NCBI RefSeq assembly: GCF_000153125.2
Contig: NZ_CM002299.1
Span: 3,360,928-3,424,927 of the forward strand
Reading direction: 5' to 3'
Origin: Congregibacter litoralis KT71
GTDB lineage: Bacteria; Pseudomonadota; Gammaproteobacteria; Pseudomonadales; Halieaceae
DNA: 64,000 bases
Positions 1 to 8,713 of this stretch are shown piece after piece. Position 1 is the first letter of the stretch; every line of letters starts with the position of its first letter. The notes under the pieces are model-generated. The model was not told the origin of the DNA and searched no databases. It was given only the letters and a program-made list of their open reading frames with translations. The position numbers were made by a program, and so were the translations under genes.

Positions 1-385
1 GAGACTGTCGGGTCCCATGGGCGTGGGGAGCACGGAAATACGCAACGAGGGCGCCCTCCTGCGCGTGAAGCGCGATGGCATCGAGCGGCTTTATCCCGCG
101 GATGCGGCGCCCTGGCTATCGGGAGGCCAGCTGCTTCCCGTGCCCGTGAATTCCATTCAGCACTGGCTGCGCGGCGTGCCCGACCCCGCGATAGCTACAG
201 CAGACCTTGAGACCGAGAATGCCCTGGCAACGCGCATTGAACAGAACGGCTGGGTCGTGGAATACGATGAGTATCGCGAGGCACAGGAACTGAGTCCGGG
301 CCTGGCGCTGCCGTCGCGCTTGAATTTGTCGGCGCCCGATAGCGGGCTCACTCTGAGAATCATCTTGCGGGCATGGGAGCCTTAG
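1..385 (+). CDS. lolB: LolB outer-membrane lipoprotein receptor, C-terminal part (partial)
   Basis: The reading frame is open from the first bases and ends at the TAG at 383-385, so only the C-terminal half is present (about 127 codons). The visible part opens with an RLSGP-type strand and carries a QHWLRGVPDP segment, which resembles the conserved YWLRGLPDP-type region of LolB, followed by beta-strand stretches (NGWVVEYDEY, LPSRLNL). LolB receives lipoproteins from periplasmic LolA and inserts them in the inner leaflet of the outer membrane. The position directly ahead of ispE and prs is the usual gammaproteobacterial arrangement. The ATG at 17 is internal, not the true start. Assignment rests on motif and synteny. 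Confidence 0.85.
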   Translation, partial: RLSGPMGVGSTEIRNEGALLRVKRDGIERLYPADAAPWLSGGQLLPVPVNSIQHWLRGVPDPAIATADLETENALATRIEQNGWVVEYDEYREAQELSPGLALPSRLNLSAPDSGLTLRIILRAWEP

Positions 386-398
386 CAGAGCCAAGTTC

Positions 399-472
399 AA
401 TGCACGTCTTAATGCGCTATTTTTTTAGTGCACGGTTTTCTTAGTGGACTATTTTCAGTGCACGATTTTTTT
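399..472. repeat. Degenerate short tandem repeat, about 16-bp units
   Basis: Five imperfect units run head to tail between the lolB stop and the vapC stop: 399-410, 411-426, 427-442, 443-456 and 457-472. Each starts with AATGC, AGTGC or AGTGG and ends in a run of T broken at most by one C. The T runs could help end lolB transcription, but no strong stem precedes them. Function unknown. Confidence 0.55.
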
Positions 473-827
473 AATGAACCGGGAAATCGCCGGCAGCGCG
501 GCTGAGTCGCTCGTCACGCGTCCAGATTTGCACGCCCTCAGTCAGTCGACTGGATGCGAGCAAATGGATGTCGACAAAGTTGAGACCGGTACCCTCCAGC
601 TGGTGAGCGCCCACGAAGTGCAAGAACTCTGAGTGACTTACCAGCGCCACGCGCGGCAGGCTCTCGAAAAACCCCAGCACAGCCTCCCGATCTTTTAGTC
701 TGCCGCAAGCAAGCTCACCGATGACAAACTCGTGGGTGACCACCATTCCGTCTTCAAGGAGACGTCGGAGGTCCGAAGAGTCGCTACGAAAATGATCAAT
801 CCATACCGAGGTATCCACCAGCCACAT
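471..827 (-). CDS. vapC: PIN-domain toxin, VapC family
   Basis: 118 residues, the normal size of a VapC ribonuclease. The N-terminus has the PIN signature LVDTSVWIDHF, with the first metal-binding Asp at residue 5. Further acidic residues follow in the order expected for a PIN fold: E38 in the VIGELACG segment, D86 in NFVDIHLLASS, and D99 in WTRDERL. VapC toxins cleave RNA, often tRNA or the 23S sarcin-ricin loop; the target of this one cannot be read from sequence. The start overlaps the vapB stop by one base (TGATG), so translation is coupled. The pair is convergent to lolB and divergent from ispE. Confidence 0.9.
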   Translation of the reverse strand: MWLVDTSVWIDHFRSDSSDLRRLLEDGMVVTHEFVIGELACGRLKDREAVLGFFESLPRVALVSHSEFLHFVGAHQLEGTGLNFVDIHLLASSRLTEGVQIWTRDERLSRAAGDFPVH

Positions 828-1066
828 CAGCGCTTTTTATCCTCGCCATCCTCTACACCCTCGTCATCCTCGGTCGTGGCCAGTGCGCGGCGCCCGGGAA
901 TTTCCAAACCCGGCATCTTGCCACCAAGACACGCCAAGCGCCGGGCGGCCTCCCGCTCTACCAATCGTTTGATGGCAAAACGAATCAGTTCGGTGTTCTC
1001 GGTGATGCCCGTAAGACGACTCGCCTCTGCGAACAGTTGATCGTCGATACTCACAGTGGTTCTCAT
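827..1066 (-). CDS. vapB: VapB-type antitoxin
   Basis: 79 residues. It begins with an [11 protein letters not shown] strand followed by helices ([14 protein letters not shown]), the ribbon-helix-helix layout of VapB antitoxins that bind DNA as dimers. The C-terminal tail is rich in Asp, Glu and Lys, as expected for the disordered part that wraps around the PIN toxin. It lies upstream of vapC in one operon with a one-base overlap. Like other antitoxins of this class it should repress its own promoter, and a perfect palindrome sits about 40 bp upstream. Call based on partner, size and fold pattern. Confidence 0.88.
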   Translation of the reverse strand: MRTTVSIDDQLFAEASRLTGITENTELIRFAIKRLVEREAARRLACLGGKMPGLEIPGRRALATTEDDEGVEDGEDKKR

Positions 1067-1107
1067 AGCAAAAGCCTCACACTACACGTCGCTAACATCA
1101 GATAGAA

Positions 1108-1119
1108 CATCATATGATG
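1108..1119 (-). promoter_or_regulatory. Palindrome upstream of vapBC, candidate VapB operator
   Basis: A perfect 12-bp palindrome (CATCATATGATG) lies 41 bp before the vapB start. On the minus strand it contains TATGAT, which could be the -10 element, so repressor and polymerase would compete. The heptamer AACATCA occurs three times nearby (from 1094, 1107 and 1128). Site inferred from position and symmetry only. Confidence 0.5.
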
Positions 1120-1226
1120 CCATACCAAACATCAAATATAGTCATGGCTTCGATCGCAGCTTCAATGTTCTGAGAAGCGTATCCGCGTCCATCGATAGTC
1201 CGTCCTCCCGTGCAATAATCGCCCCC

Positions 1227-2114
1227 ATGCTACCAATCACCGTCAGCGCTCCCGCCAAACTGAATCTGTTCCTGCACATCACGGGGCAGCGCCCCGACGG
1301 TTATCACAATCTCCAGACGCTGTTTCAACTCCTGGATTTTGGTGACGAGCTGACCTTCTCGGTTCGCGACGACGACCAGATCAAGCTTCACTGCGAGGAC
1401 GGCGTCCTTGAAGATCTTGCCCCCGAAGACAATCTCATCGTGCGTGCAGCGCAGCTTTTACAGGACAACGCAAAGGACAGCCCGCCCGCGCACGGTGGCG
1501 AAGGCTGCCGCGGCGCAGATATCCACCTGCTCAAACGCCTGCCCGCGGGGGGCGGCCTGGGCGGCGGAAGCTCGGATGCCGCGAGCACGCTGCTAGCCCT
1601 CAACCAGCTATGGGAACTCAATCTATCGATCGATGTTTTGGCGGATCTGGGTCGTCAGCTGGGTGCCGACGTGCCGGTTTTTGTGCGCGGTCACAGTGCC
1701 TGGGCCGAGGGCATCGGCGAGGAACTGGAGCCCGTGGAGCTGACCGAGCGCTGGTTTCTGGTGATTCACCCCGGCTGTCACGTATCAACAAAAGGGATTT
1801 TTTCACACCCGCAATTGACACGCGACACCCCCGCCATCACAATGGCCGCCTTTTTTACGGGGCCTACCCGTAACGACTTCGAAAACCTTGTGCGATGCCT
1901 TGCCGAACCTGTGGATAAGGCTTTGATTTGGTTAGAGAAATTCGGGGAGGCAAGAATGACCGGCAGTGGTGCCTGCGTGTTCGCAAGCTTCGACAGCGAA
2001 GCGCAGGCAAAGGCAGTCCTGCAGGAAGTACCCGGGCAATGGCAAGGCTTTGTTGCCCGCGGTGTGAATCGGTCACCCGTCCGGGAACAGCTTGACGGGC
2101 TGCCGCCCGGGTAA
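1227..2114 (+). CDS. ispE: 4-diphosphocytidyl-2-C-methyl-D-erythritol kinase
   Basis: IspE phosphorylates CDP-ME in the MEP pathway to isoprenoid precursors, in the cytoplasm. The 295-residue protein is full length. It opens with [12 protein letters not shown], the family N-terminus, and has the GHMP-kinase ATP loop [15 protein letters not shown] near residues 95-109 and a C-terminal TGSGACVFA glycine loop. The frame stays open upstream to 1056, but family alignment places the start at the ATG at 1227; there is no strong ribosome-binding site ahead of it. It sits between lolB and tRNA-Gln/prs, the conserved neighbourhood, with the divergent vapBC pair inserted between lolB and ispE. Confidence 0.95.
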   Translation: MLPITVSAPAKLNLFLHITGQRPDGYHNLQTLFQLLDFGDELTFSVRDDDQIKLHCEDGVLEDLAPEDNLIVRAAQLLQDNAKDSPPAHGGEGCRGADIHLLKRLPAGGGLGGGSSDAASTLLALNQLWELNLSIDVLADLGRQLGADVPVFVRGHSAWAEGIGEELEPVELTERWFLVIHPGCHVSTKGIFSHPQLTRDTPAITMAAFFTGPTRNDFENLVRCLAEPVDKALIWLEKFGEARMTGSGACVFASFDSEAQAKAVLQEVPGQWQGFVARGVNRSPVREQLDGLPPG

Positions 2115-2239
2115 AGAACGCGCTGAGACCTGCCCTGGGGCGGGGCCTCATAACTGCGAAGTAAGTGCGTTTTTTGGGACTGCTAGTCCAACGAGTACAA
2201 CAATGAGCGCAGCAGGTCACCGCTGACGTAAACGATCAT

Positions 2240-2314
2240 TGGGGTGTCGCCAAGTGGCAAGGCACCGGGTTTTGATCCCGGCATTCGGAGGTTCGAATCC
2301 TCCCACCCCAGCCA
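2240..2314 (+). tRNA. tRNA-Gln (anticodon UUG)
   Basis: A 75-base cloverleaf with acceptor arms TGGGGTG (2240-2246) and CACCCCA (2304-2310), discriminator G at 2311 and encoded CCA at 2312-2314. The anticodon stem CCGGG/CCCGG frames the loop TTTTGAT at 2270-2276, so the anticodon at 2272-2274 is TTG, reading CAA. The T-arm contains GGTTCGAATCC. It closely matches gammaproteobacterial tRNA-Gln and lies just before prs, a frequent arrangement. Confidence 0.97.
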
Positions 2315-2393
2315 TTTTTCTGCGGCGGATTTTATTGCCGCCGCACCCACTAGCACGATCGTTGCACAGCGAATGAGCGAAGGAAGGCATAAC

Positions 2394-3341
2394 GTGTCCG
2401 CAAAGCTGATGGTGTTCACCGGGAACGCCAATCCGGAATTAGCCCGCAAGGTAGCCAGTCGCCTTTATCTGTCCCTCGGTAAAGCCGATGTGGGTCGCTT
2501 CAGTGACGGCGAAGTTGCCGTAGAGCTCAACGAAAATGTGCGCGGCAAAGACGTCTTTGTGTTGCAGCCGACCTGTGCACCCACCAACGATAACCTCATG
2601 GAGTTGTTGGTGATGATTGATGCGCTACGTCGCGCGTCAGCAGGTCGCATAACTGCCGTCGTGCCGTATTTCGGCTATGCCCGCCAGGATCGTCGCGTGC
2701 GTTCCTCACGCGTGCCGATTTCGGCAAAGGTCGTGGCGGATTTAATGAATACCGTGGGTGTCGACCGCGTACTGACGGTTGACCTTCACGCCGAACAGAT
2801 ACAGGGCTTCTTTGGATGCCCCGTAGACAATATTTACGGTTCGCCGGTCTTGAATGACGACATTCAGGCCAGCAACTACGACAACGTCATGGTGGTATCC
2901 CCCGACATCGGCGGTGTGGTCCGCGCCCGAGCCATCGCCAAGCAGCTGGACGAGGCTGAACTGGCGATCATCGACAAGCGTCGGCCCAAGGCCAACGAAA
3001 CCGAGATTATGAATATCATCGGTAACGTCGAGGGCCGAACCTGCCTACTGGTAGACGATATGGTGGATACCGCCGGCACCCTTTGTAATGCCGCAAACGC
3101 GCTCAAAGAGCGTGGCGCGACACGGGTCGCGGCCTACTGCACCCATGCGGTGCTCTCGGGCAAGGCTTTAGACAATGTTCGTAACTCCGCGCTCGACGAG
3201 CTCGTAGTCACGGACACGATTCCTCTGTCGGATGAGGCGAAAACCATCAGCAAGATCAGGCAACTCACCATTGCCGATTTGCTGGCGGAATCTATTCGCC
3301 GGGTTTCGAACGAGGAATCCATCAGCGCGCTTTTCAGCTAG
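2394..3341 (+). CDS. prs: Ribose-phosphate pyrophosphokinase (PRPP synthetase)
   Basis: Prs makes PRPP from ribose 5-phosphate and ATP, feeding purine, pyrimidine, NAD, His and Trp synthesis. From the GTG at 2394 the protein is 315 residues, the usual length. This start is preferred over the in-frame ATG at 2373 because the strong Shine-Dalgarno AAGGAAGG ends six bases before it and the N-terminus then matches the family. Visible motifs are the GRFSDGE loop, the flexible YARQDRR loop, the [13 protein letters not shown] region, and the PRPP-binding [10 protein letters not shown]. It follows tRNA-Gln by 79 bp and ends at an intrinsic terminator. Confidence 0.97.
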   Translation: MSAKLMVFTGNANPELARKVASRLYLSLGKADVGRFSDGEVAVELNENVRGKDVFVLQPTCAPTNDNLMELLVMIDALRRASAGRITAVVPYFGYARQDRRVRSSRVPISAKVVADLMNTVGVDRVLTVDLHAEQIQGFFGCPVDNIYGSPVLNDDIQASNYDNVMVVSPDIGGVVRARAIAKQLDEAELAIIDKRRPKANETEIMNIIGNVEGRTCLLVDDMVDTAGTLCNAANALKERGATRVAAYCTHAVLSGKALDNVRNSALDELVVTDTIPLSDEAKTISKIRQLTIADLLAESIRRVSNEESISALFS

Positions 3342-3354
3342 GTTCATTGCGAAC

Positions 3355-3373
3355 CGCCTGAGAGGCGTTTTTT
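3355..3373 (+). terminator. Intrinsic terminator after prs
   Basis: Stem CGCCT/AGGCG (3355-3359 with 3363-3367), three-base loop GAG, then six T at 3368-3373. The stem is short, so partial read-through into rplY is possible. Confidence 0.65.
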
Positions 3374-3432
3374 AAGCGGACGGGGAAGCTGGTCGCAGGC
3401 GACCCCCACTCCGATATTTATAGGAGACAGTC

Positions 3433-4098
3433 ATGTCTGAACAACTGGCCATTGCAGCCACAGTACGTAGCGACCTGGGGAAAGGTGCGAGCCGCCGCCT
3501 GCGTCGTAGCGTCGATCACATCCCGGCGATCATTTACGGCGCCGGCAAAGACCCCGCGCCCCTGACCATCGTCCGCAAGGACCTGGAAAAAGCGCTGGAA
3601 AACGAGGCTTTCTACTCACAGGTTATCGACGTATCCGTCGACGGCGATGTGCAGCCCGCCATCCTCAAGGACCTGCAGCGTCACCCGGCGCGTAACGATG
3701 TCATGCACGCGGATTTTCTGCGCGTCGATGCCAAGGTCGCCATCAAGGTCAACATTCCCCTGCACTTTATCAATGAAGAGAAGTGTCACGGCGTGAAGAT
3801 CGAAGGCGGCATCATCGAGCACCTGCTGACGGAACTGGAAGTTCTCTGTCTGCCGGGTCTGATCCCCGAGTACATCGAAGTGGACATGGAAAACGTGACC
3901 ACCGCCGACATCATCCACATCTCGGATCTCAAGCTGCCCGAAGGCGTGGTTTCCACGGCTCTGGAATTGGGCGAAGATCACGATATGGCTGTGACTTCCG
4001 TCAGCGCCAAGCGTGGTGGTGATGAAGAAGTCGACGAAGACGCACCTGAAGCAAGCGCCGAAGAAGGCGAAAGCGAAGGCAGCGACGACGAGGATTGA
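3433..4098 (+). CDS. rplY: 50S ribosomal protein L25, long Ctc form
   Basis: 221 residues. The N-terminal part (about 1-95) has the L25 5S-rRNA-binding domain with GKGASRRLRR and VPAIIYG-like IPAIIYGAG; the rest is the TL5/Ctc beta domain, ending in a strongly acidic tail rich in Glu, Asp and Ser. L25 binds 5S rRNA in the central protuberance of the large subunit; long Ctc forms are often stress induced in other bacteria. A GGAG ribosome-binding site lies about eight bases before the ATG. It sits between the prs terminator and its own strong terminator, so it is probably transcribed alone. Confidence 0.95.
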   Translation: MSEQLAIAATVRSDLGKGASRRLRRSVDHIPAIIYGAGKDPAPLTIVRKDLEKALENEAFYSQVIDVSVDGDVQPAILKDLQRHPARNDVMHADFLRVDAKVAIKVNIPLHFINEEKCHGVKIEGGIIEHLLTELEVLCLPGLIPEYIEVDMENVTTADIIHISDLKLPEGVVSTALELGEDHDMAVTSVSAKRGGDEEVDEDAPEASAEEGESEGSDDED

Positions 4099-4144
4099 TC
4101 TGCCGCCGCTTTCCCCAGGGATAGCGCATGCAGTATCTGATCAG

Positions 4145-4168
4145 GGGCAGCGTTACGCTGCCCTTTTT
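4145..4168 (+). terminator. Intrinsic terminator after rplY
   Basis: Perfect eight-base-pair stem GGGCAGCG/CGCTGCCC (4145-4152 with 4156-4163), loop TTA, then five T. Strong factor-independent terminator. Confidence 0.9.
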
Positions 4169-4222
4169 CGTTGCACGCGCTTATCGCAAGTAGAAACCCG
4201 GTAGACCGTAAGAGATAAAGTC

Positions 4223-4846
4223 ATGCCCGTCACCATTCAACTGATTGTCGGCCTCGGAAATCCCGGGTCGCAGTATGAGGGCACCCGCCACAATGCGGGC
4301 GAGGACTTTGCGCGCGAACTGGTGAGGCAGGCAGGCGGCACCTTTAAGCTGGAAACCAAGTATCACGGTGAGCTTGCAGAGGTGTTTTTCGCCGGGCACA
4401 AGCTCCGGGTCCTTGTTCCTCATACGTTCATGAATCGCAGCGGCAAATCCGTTGCAGCGCTTGCGAATTTTTACAAGATTGAGCCGGCGCAGATTCTCAT
4501 CGCTCACGACGAGCTGGATATTGCACCGGGCACGGCGCGCTTTAAGTTTGACGGCGGCCATGGCGGTCATAACGGTCTGCGGGATATTGTGCCGGCGTTA
4601 GGAAATCGCAAGGACTTCCATCGTCTGCGGGTCGGCATCGGTCACCCCGGGTCCGCAAAACAGGTGAGCAACTACGTGCTTTCCAAGGCGTCTCCCGCGG
4701 ATCGCGAGGCCATTGCCGCCAGTATTGATGAGGCCCTTCGTGCCCTACCCCTGCTACTGGCGGGTGACGCCGGGAAGGCCATGACACAATTACACAGTTT
4801 TAATGGCGCGGACTCGACGATGTCGACTCCACCGCTTAAGGAATAG
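4223..4846 (+). CDS. pth: Peptidyl-tRNA hydrolase
   Basis: Pth cleaves peptidyl-tRNA released by stalled ribosomes, recycling tRNA in the cytoplasm. The 207-residue protein carries the family signatures in order: [20 protein letters not shown] with the catalytic His, the [12 protein letters not shown] substrate segment, the HDELD motif with the catalytic Asp, and [11 protein letters not shown]. Length is normal with a slightly extended C-terminus. Its TAG stop lies two bases before the ychF start, and translational coupling of pth and ychF is common in Gammaproteobacteria. Confidence 0.96.
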   Translation: MPVTIQLIVGLGNPGSQYEGTRHNAGEDFARELVRQAGGTFKLETKYHGELAEVFFAGHKLRVLVPHTFMNRSGKSVAALANFYKIEPAQILIAHDELDIAPGTARFKFDGGHGGHNGLRDIVPALGNRKDFHRLRVGIGHPGSAKQVSNYVLSKASPADREAIAASIDEALRALPLLLAGDAGKAMTQLHSFNGADSTMSTPPLKE

Positions 4847-4848
4847 CT

Positions 4849-5943
4849 ATGGGTTTTAAATGCGGCATTGTTGGTCTCCCCAACGTCGGTAAATCAACGC
4901 TTTTTAACGCGCTCACCCGTGCGGGTATCGACGCGGAGAATTTCCCCTTTTGCACCATCGAGCCCAATGCGGGGGTGGTACCCGTGCCGGATCCCCGGCA
5001 GAGCAAAATTTCCGAGCTGGTAAAACCCCAGAAGGAGATCGCCACGACCATGGAGTTTGTGGACATTGCGGGTCTCGTGGCGGGCGCCAGCAAGGGTGAA
5101 GGACTGGGCAACCAGTTTTTGGCAAATATCCGGGAAACCGATGCCATTGCTCACGTGGTGCGCTGTTTTGAGGATGAAAACGTCATCCACGTTTCCAACG
5201 CCATCGACCCTGCCGCCGATATCGAAATCATCAATACCGAGCTCGCCCTGGCGGATCTGGAAAGCTGCGAAAAGCAGCTGGCCAAAGTGGTGCGTACGGC
5301 AAAAGGCGGCGACAAGGAATCCATCGCCATGAAAGCCCTGCTGGAGAACAAACTGCTCCCCCAGCTCAATGAAGCCAGGCCCGTGCGCGGGCTCACCCTG
5401 GATGACAATGAGCAGGCGCTGGTAAAGAGTCTGTTTTTGCTCACGAGCAAGCCTACTCTATACATCGCCAACGTGGATGAAGAAGGACTCGAGGGTAATG
5501 CCTACGTCGATATCGTGCGTGGCATAGCCGCCACGGAGAACGCCGAAGTTGTGGTGATCTGCAACAAGCTCGAGTCAGAAATCATTGAGCTGGAGGACGA
5601 CGAGCGCGCCGAGTTTCTTGCTGACATGGGCATGGAAGAGCCGGGACTCAATCGGGTAATCCGTGCGGGCTATGAGCTACTGAATCTGCAGACCTACTTT
5701 ACGGCGGGACCCCAGGAAGTGCGTGCCTGGACGGTCAAGGTCGGTGCCACAGCCCCCGAGGCCGCGGGGGTCATTCACACGGACTTTCAAAAGGGCTTTA
5801 TCCGCGCCGAGGTCATCGGCTACGAGGACTTCATTACCCACAAGGGCGAGCAAGGCGCAAAAGACGCCGGCCGCTGGCGCCTGGAGGGTAAGGAGTATGT
5901 TGTGCAGGATGGGGATGTGGTGCATTTTCGGTTTAATGTTTAA
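4849..5943 (+). CDS. ychF: Redox-regulated ATPase YchF (Obg family)
   Basis: 364 residues, full length. The P-loop [14 protein letters not shown] is near residues 8-21 and the [20 protein letters not shown] switch region near 66-85. The NKLE motif stands in place of the canonical NKxD of GTPases, which is why YchF prefers ATP. The C-terminal TGS-like domain includes the conserved [11 protein letters not shown] and [14 protein letters not shown] segments. YchF/OLA1 proteins bind ribosomes and affect stress tolerance. The start overlaps the pth context (TAGCTATG) with an AAGGA ribosome-binding site just upstream. Confidence 0.96.
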   Translation: MGFKCGIVGLPNVGKSTLFNALTRAGIDAENFPFCTIEPNAGVVPVPDPRQSKISELVKPQKEIATTMEFVDIAGLVAGASKGEGLGNQFLANIRETDAIAHVVRCFEDENVIHVSNAIDPAADIEIINTELALADLESCEKQLAKVVRTAKGGDKESIAMKALLENKLLPQLNEARPVRGLTLDDNEQALVKSLFLLTSKPTLYIANVDEEGLEGNAYVDIVRGIAATENAEVVVICNKLESEIIELEDDERAEFLADMGMEEPGLNRVIRAGYELLNLQTYFTAGPQEVRAWTVKVGATAPEAAGVIHTDFQKGFIRAEVIGYEDFITHKGEQGAKDAGRWRLEGKEYVVQDGDVVHFRFNV

Positions 5944-6062
5944 ACCACTGCGCGGCGGGCAGCGTAAGCTCTGATAGCCAACACCCAAGGGTTCAGAGCA
6001 AAGCCAAGGTGCAAAACTACAAGATCTACCTAACCCCTCCCCCCGCCCCCGCCCCAACACCC

Positions 6063-6743
6063 ATGGGTTTTCCCCGGTTTCAGGGCGAGTGGCGAGTAGG
6101 ACGCGAAGCGCTCCGTCTCGGGCTGTCTTCACCCAAACTGCTTCGCGCGCCGCGGGGACACGGTGAGCCCGTTTTGCTGTTACCCGGTTTTAAGGCACCG
6201 GAGTCTTCCATGTTTCCTTTGCGCCGTCTGCTCAGGCTCAAGGGCTACAAAGCAGATACCTGGGGACTGGGCGTCAATCAGGGAAACGTCGAGCAGTATG
6301 TAGAGGCTCTAAAACCCCGGGTAGTGGAAAAAGCGGACGTCAGTGGCACCGCGGTAGCCTTGGTGGGCTGGAGCTTAGGTGGCGTTGTAGCCCGAGAAAT
6401 CGCCCGGGAGATTCCTCAGTACGTAAGCACCATCATCACCTATGGCACACCCGTGATTGGCGGCCCATCCTTCACCGTGGGAGCGCGCTCCTACAGTGCA
6501 GAAGATCGAAAACGGATCAACCAGCTGATTGAAGAACGCAACGCGACTAATCCGATCAAAACGCCCATAGGGATCGTGTTCACCCGCGGCGACACCATCG
6601 TATCCTGGCCCGCCTGTATTGATCGTCACAGCTTGGATGTAACCCACTACGAAGTGGACTCGACACACTTCTCGATGGGTATCGATCCTACGGTGTGGGG
6701 GATTGTGCTGGACCGCTTATATCAAGCGCATCAGGCAGCCTGA
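6063..6743 (+). CDS. Alpha/beta-fold hydrolase (esterase/lipase-like)
   Basis: About 226 residues from the ATG at 6063; a GTG at 6009 would add 18 residues but would place a C-rich Pro/Ala stretch at the N-terminus. The fold markers are clear: VLLLPGF oxyanion-hole strand, GWSLGG nucleophile elbow with the catalytic Ser, an FTRGDTIVSW segment with the likely acid Asp, and DSTHFSMG with the catalytic His. No signal peptide is evident, so it is probably cytoplasmic. Its final 56 bases overlap the 3' end of the convergent tolC-like gene. Substrate unknown. Confidence 0.8.
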   Translation: MGFPRFQGEWRVGREALRLGLSSPKLLRAPRGHGEPVLLLPGFKAPESSMFPLRRLLRLKGYKADTWGLGVNQGNVEQYVEALKPRVVEKADVSGTAVALVGWSLGGVVAREIAREIPQYVSTIITYGTPVIGGPSFTVGARSYSAEDRKRINQLIEERNATNPIKTPIGIVFTRGDTIVSWPACIDRHSLDVTHYEVDSTHFSMGIDPTVWGIVLDRLYQAHQAA

Positions 6744-8508
6744 GGGTATAGCCCGCCTTGATGCTGCTGGGATCGCCGCCATTAAAGGCATCGGGGTTTA
6801 AGCGCTGAATAGCCGCCAGAGTCTGCGGAGTAGTCGCGCCCTGGGGACGTGCTTTGCTGGCAATAGCCCACAGCGTTTCACCCTCAGCGACGATGTATTC
6901 TTGCGAGGACACTGCCTGGGGTAGGGCTTCGACCTCCACTAATGGCTCAGCTTTGATACCCGGGGAGCGCGCGTCCCTCGCCGCGGGTGCCGAGGCCCCC
7001 GCCTCATTCAATAACTCACCACGGGAGCCTGCAGCGCGGTCCAGACGTTGAAAAATGGCTTCCTGGTCAATCTCCAGGGCCTCCGGCGTGCCTTCGGGGC
7101 ACAGGGGAATATCTTCTTTTTCTTTGCGCTCAAGATCCAGTTCCAGAGCCGCCAGCTTGTCGGCGTTAAAGCCCTCAGCATCCAGGGCACGCGTCAGGGA
7201 GCCCACCCGCGCCAGCGCCGTCGCCTGCGCGGCGATTAACTGCGTGCGCGCAGTGATCAAGGCCCGCTGGGTGTCGAAGAATTCGTTCTGGCTGTCCAGT
7301 AAATCCAGCAGGGAGCGCTGACCAATATCAAACTGGTCGTTGTACGCCCGGCGGGTTTTGTCCTGGGCATCCAGCTGCTGCTCGAGGTAATCGACCTGCC
7401 GCCTGAGAACATCAATATCGTTAAAGGCAATCATGGTCTCGCGTCGGATGGCCAGACAGGCGTCCTTCCGAGACTCTACCGCCGAGTAGTAGCTATTGGC
7501 CGCTTCACGACGCCGGGCGCTGTCGGAACCGCCCCGGTAGAGGTTGTAGTTCATCACTACTTCCACCGCCTGGAGGTCATAATCCCCGAGAATGCCGTCG
7601 GTGTTGCTCGCCTGCTCATTCCGATAGCGAAGATCCAGCCGCGGGTAAAAGGCACCCCGGGTGGCATTAGACGACTCCCGGGCCGACCGTAATTCCTCGA
7701 TGGCCCGGTTGATATCGGGACTGTTGGCATAGGCGCGCGCCAGGGCCTCATCCCGTGTTACGGGCAGCGCCGATTCAGGGATTGCCGGCAGGGGCAGGGT
7801 TTTGGCCGGGAGCAGTCCCACGATGCGCTGAAACTCCACGCGGGTGTCATGCAGGTTGGTCACTTCTGTCAGCAGATTTGACTCCGCCAGGGCCAGACGT
7901 GCCGTGGCCTGCTCAAGATCGACGCGCTGGCTCACGCCGCCTGCAGCTCGCTCGGCTATTTTGTTGTACACCTGTCGATGCACGACATAGTTTTGCTCGG
8001 CGTATTGCACCAGGTTCTGAAAGCGCACGGCGTCCACATAGGCCTGGGTTGCCGACAAGGCCACCTCCTGGGACGCGGCTTCAAAATCGTAGTAGCGGGC
8101 CAGCTTCTCATAGCGCTTGGCCCGCGCCTCATCACGGCTCTGGAAGCCATCAAACAGCAGCTGGGTGATAGAGAATCGCAAAGAATCTGCCTCGTAATCA
8201 CCAAAGTCCGCGATGGGTGTCTGGCGCTCCTGCCAGGAATAATCCCCCGACAAATCAACGCTTGGCAGCATATCGCCAAACTCAGCCCGCTCTGACGCTC
8301 GGGTAGCTTCAAACTCGTAATAGGCCGACGTGACTGCAGGGTTACTGGCAAGCGCTGTAACAATAGCCTCGCCATAACTCGTCACTTCCTGAGCATAGAT
8401 TGGCACGCTGCCAGCGAGCCCCAGGACAGCGGCAATAACGCCACGCCACAGCGGTCGCTTTGGCAACGATGCTCTAGGAAAGATCTCTTTTTGGTCTCGC
8501 TTTGTCAC
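6688..8508 (-). CDS. TolC-family outer membrane channel with C-terminal FimV/LysM-type domain (LapE-like)
   Basis: 606 residues with a signal peptide ending near IYA-QEV (residues 38-41). Two TolC-type outer membrane efflux repeats fill about residues 45-460: TSYGEAIVTALASNP at the start, many helix-forming Ala/Glu/Gln stretches, and the GQRSLLDLLDSQNEFFDT signature of type I secretion TolC homologues. The C-terminal 70 residues (YIVAEGETLWAIAS through IKAGYTLRLPD) resemble the LysM-like domain of FimV, unusual for a TolC protein, which may anchor the channel to peptidoglycan. Next to lapG/lapD and the lapBC secretion genes it most likely forms the outer membrane exit for the LapA-like adhesin. 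Confidence 0.85.
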   Translation of the reverse strand: MTKRDQKEIFPRASLPKRPLWRGVIAAVLGLAGSVPIYAQEVTSYGEAIVTALASNPAVTSAYYEFEATRASERAEFGDMLPSVDLSGDYSWQERQTPIADFGDYEADSLRFSITQLLFDGFQSRDEARAKRYEKLARYYDFEAASQEVALSATQAYVDAVRFQNLVQYAEQNYVVHRQVYNKIAERAAGGVSQRVDLEQATARLALAESNLLTEVTNLHDTRVEFQRIVGLLPAKTLPLPAIPESALPVTRDEALARAYANSPDINRAIEELRSARESSNATRGAFYPRLDLRYRNEQASNTDGILGDYDLQAVEVVMNYNLYRGGSDSARRREAANSYYSAVESRKDACLAIRRETMIAFNDIDVLRRQVDYLEQQLDAQDKTRRAYNDQFDIGQRSLLDLLDSQNEFFDTQRALITARTQLIAAQATALARVGSLTRALDAEGFNADKLAALELDLERKEKEDIPLCPEGTPEALEIDQEAIFQRLDRAAGSRGELLNEAGASAPAARDARSPGIKAEPLVEVEALPQAVSSQEYIVAEGETLWAIASKARPQGATTPQTLAAIQRLNPDAFNGGDPSSIKAGYTLRLPDALDISGPAQSPTP

Positions 8509-8657
8509 AGCTCTCCAGGTGCTATGGCCCTAAGGGGTTCAGTTAATGTCTTCATCGCGCGGCTTACGTTACTTTCGCTACCTGCACGACTCTCACTATT
8601 CTCATTTCTAGGCGCAGCGCGCGGCGCACTATACGCCCTAACTGTTTATTTTAACGC

Positions 8658-8685
8658 GGTTTATTCGCATTATCGCGCTTATACT
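8658..8685 (+). promoter_or_regulatory. Possible sigma-70 promoter for lapGD
   Basis: TATACT at 8680-8685 resembles a -10 element, with a weak GGTTTA at -35 after a 16-base spacer. It would start transcription some 20 bases before the lapG ATG. Weak -35, so tentative. Confidence 0.3.
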
Positions 8686-8713
8686 GTGCGCAGTCTCACA
8701 CAACGGCGAAGCA

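Noticed and set aside
2183..2449. Minus-strand open frame of 88 codons covering the tRNA-Gln
   Set aside because: Overlaps a clear tRNA and the prs start, with no family features.
3616..3981. 121-codon minus-strand frame inside rplY
   Set aside because: Shadow of the well-supported ribosomal protein gene.
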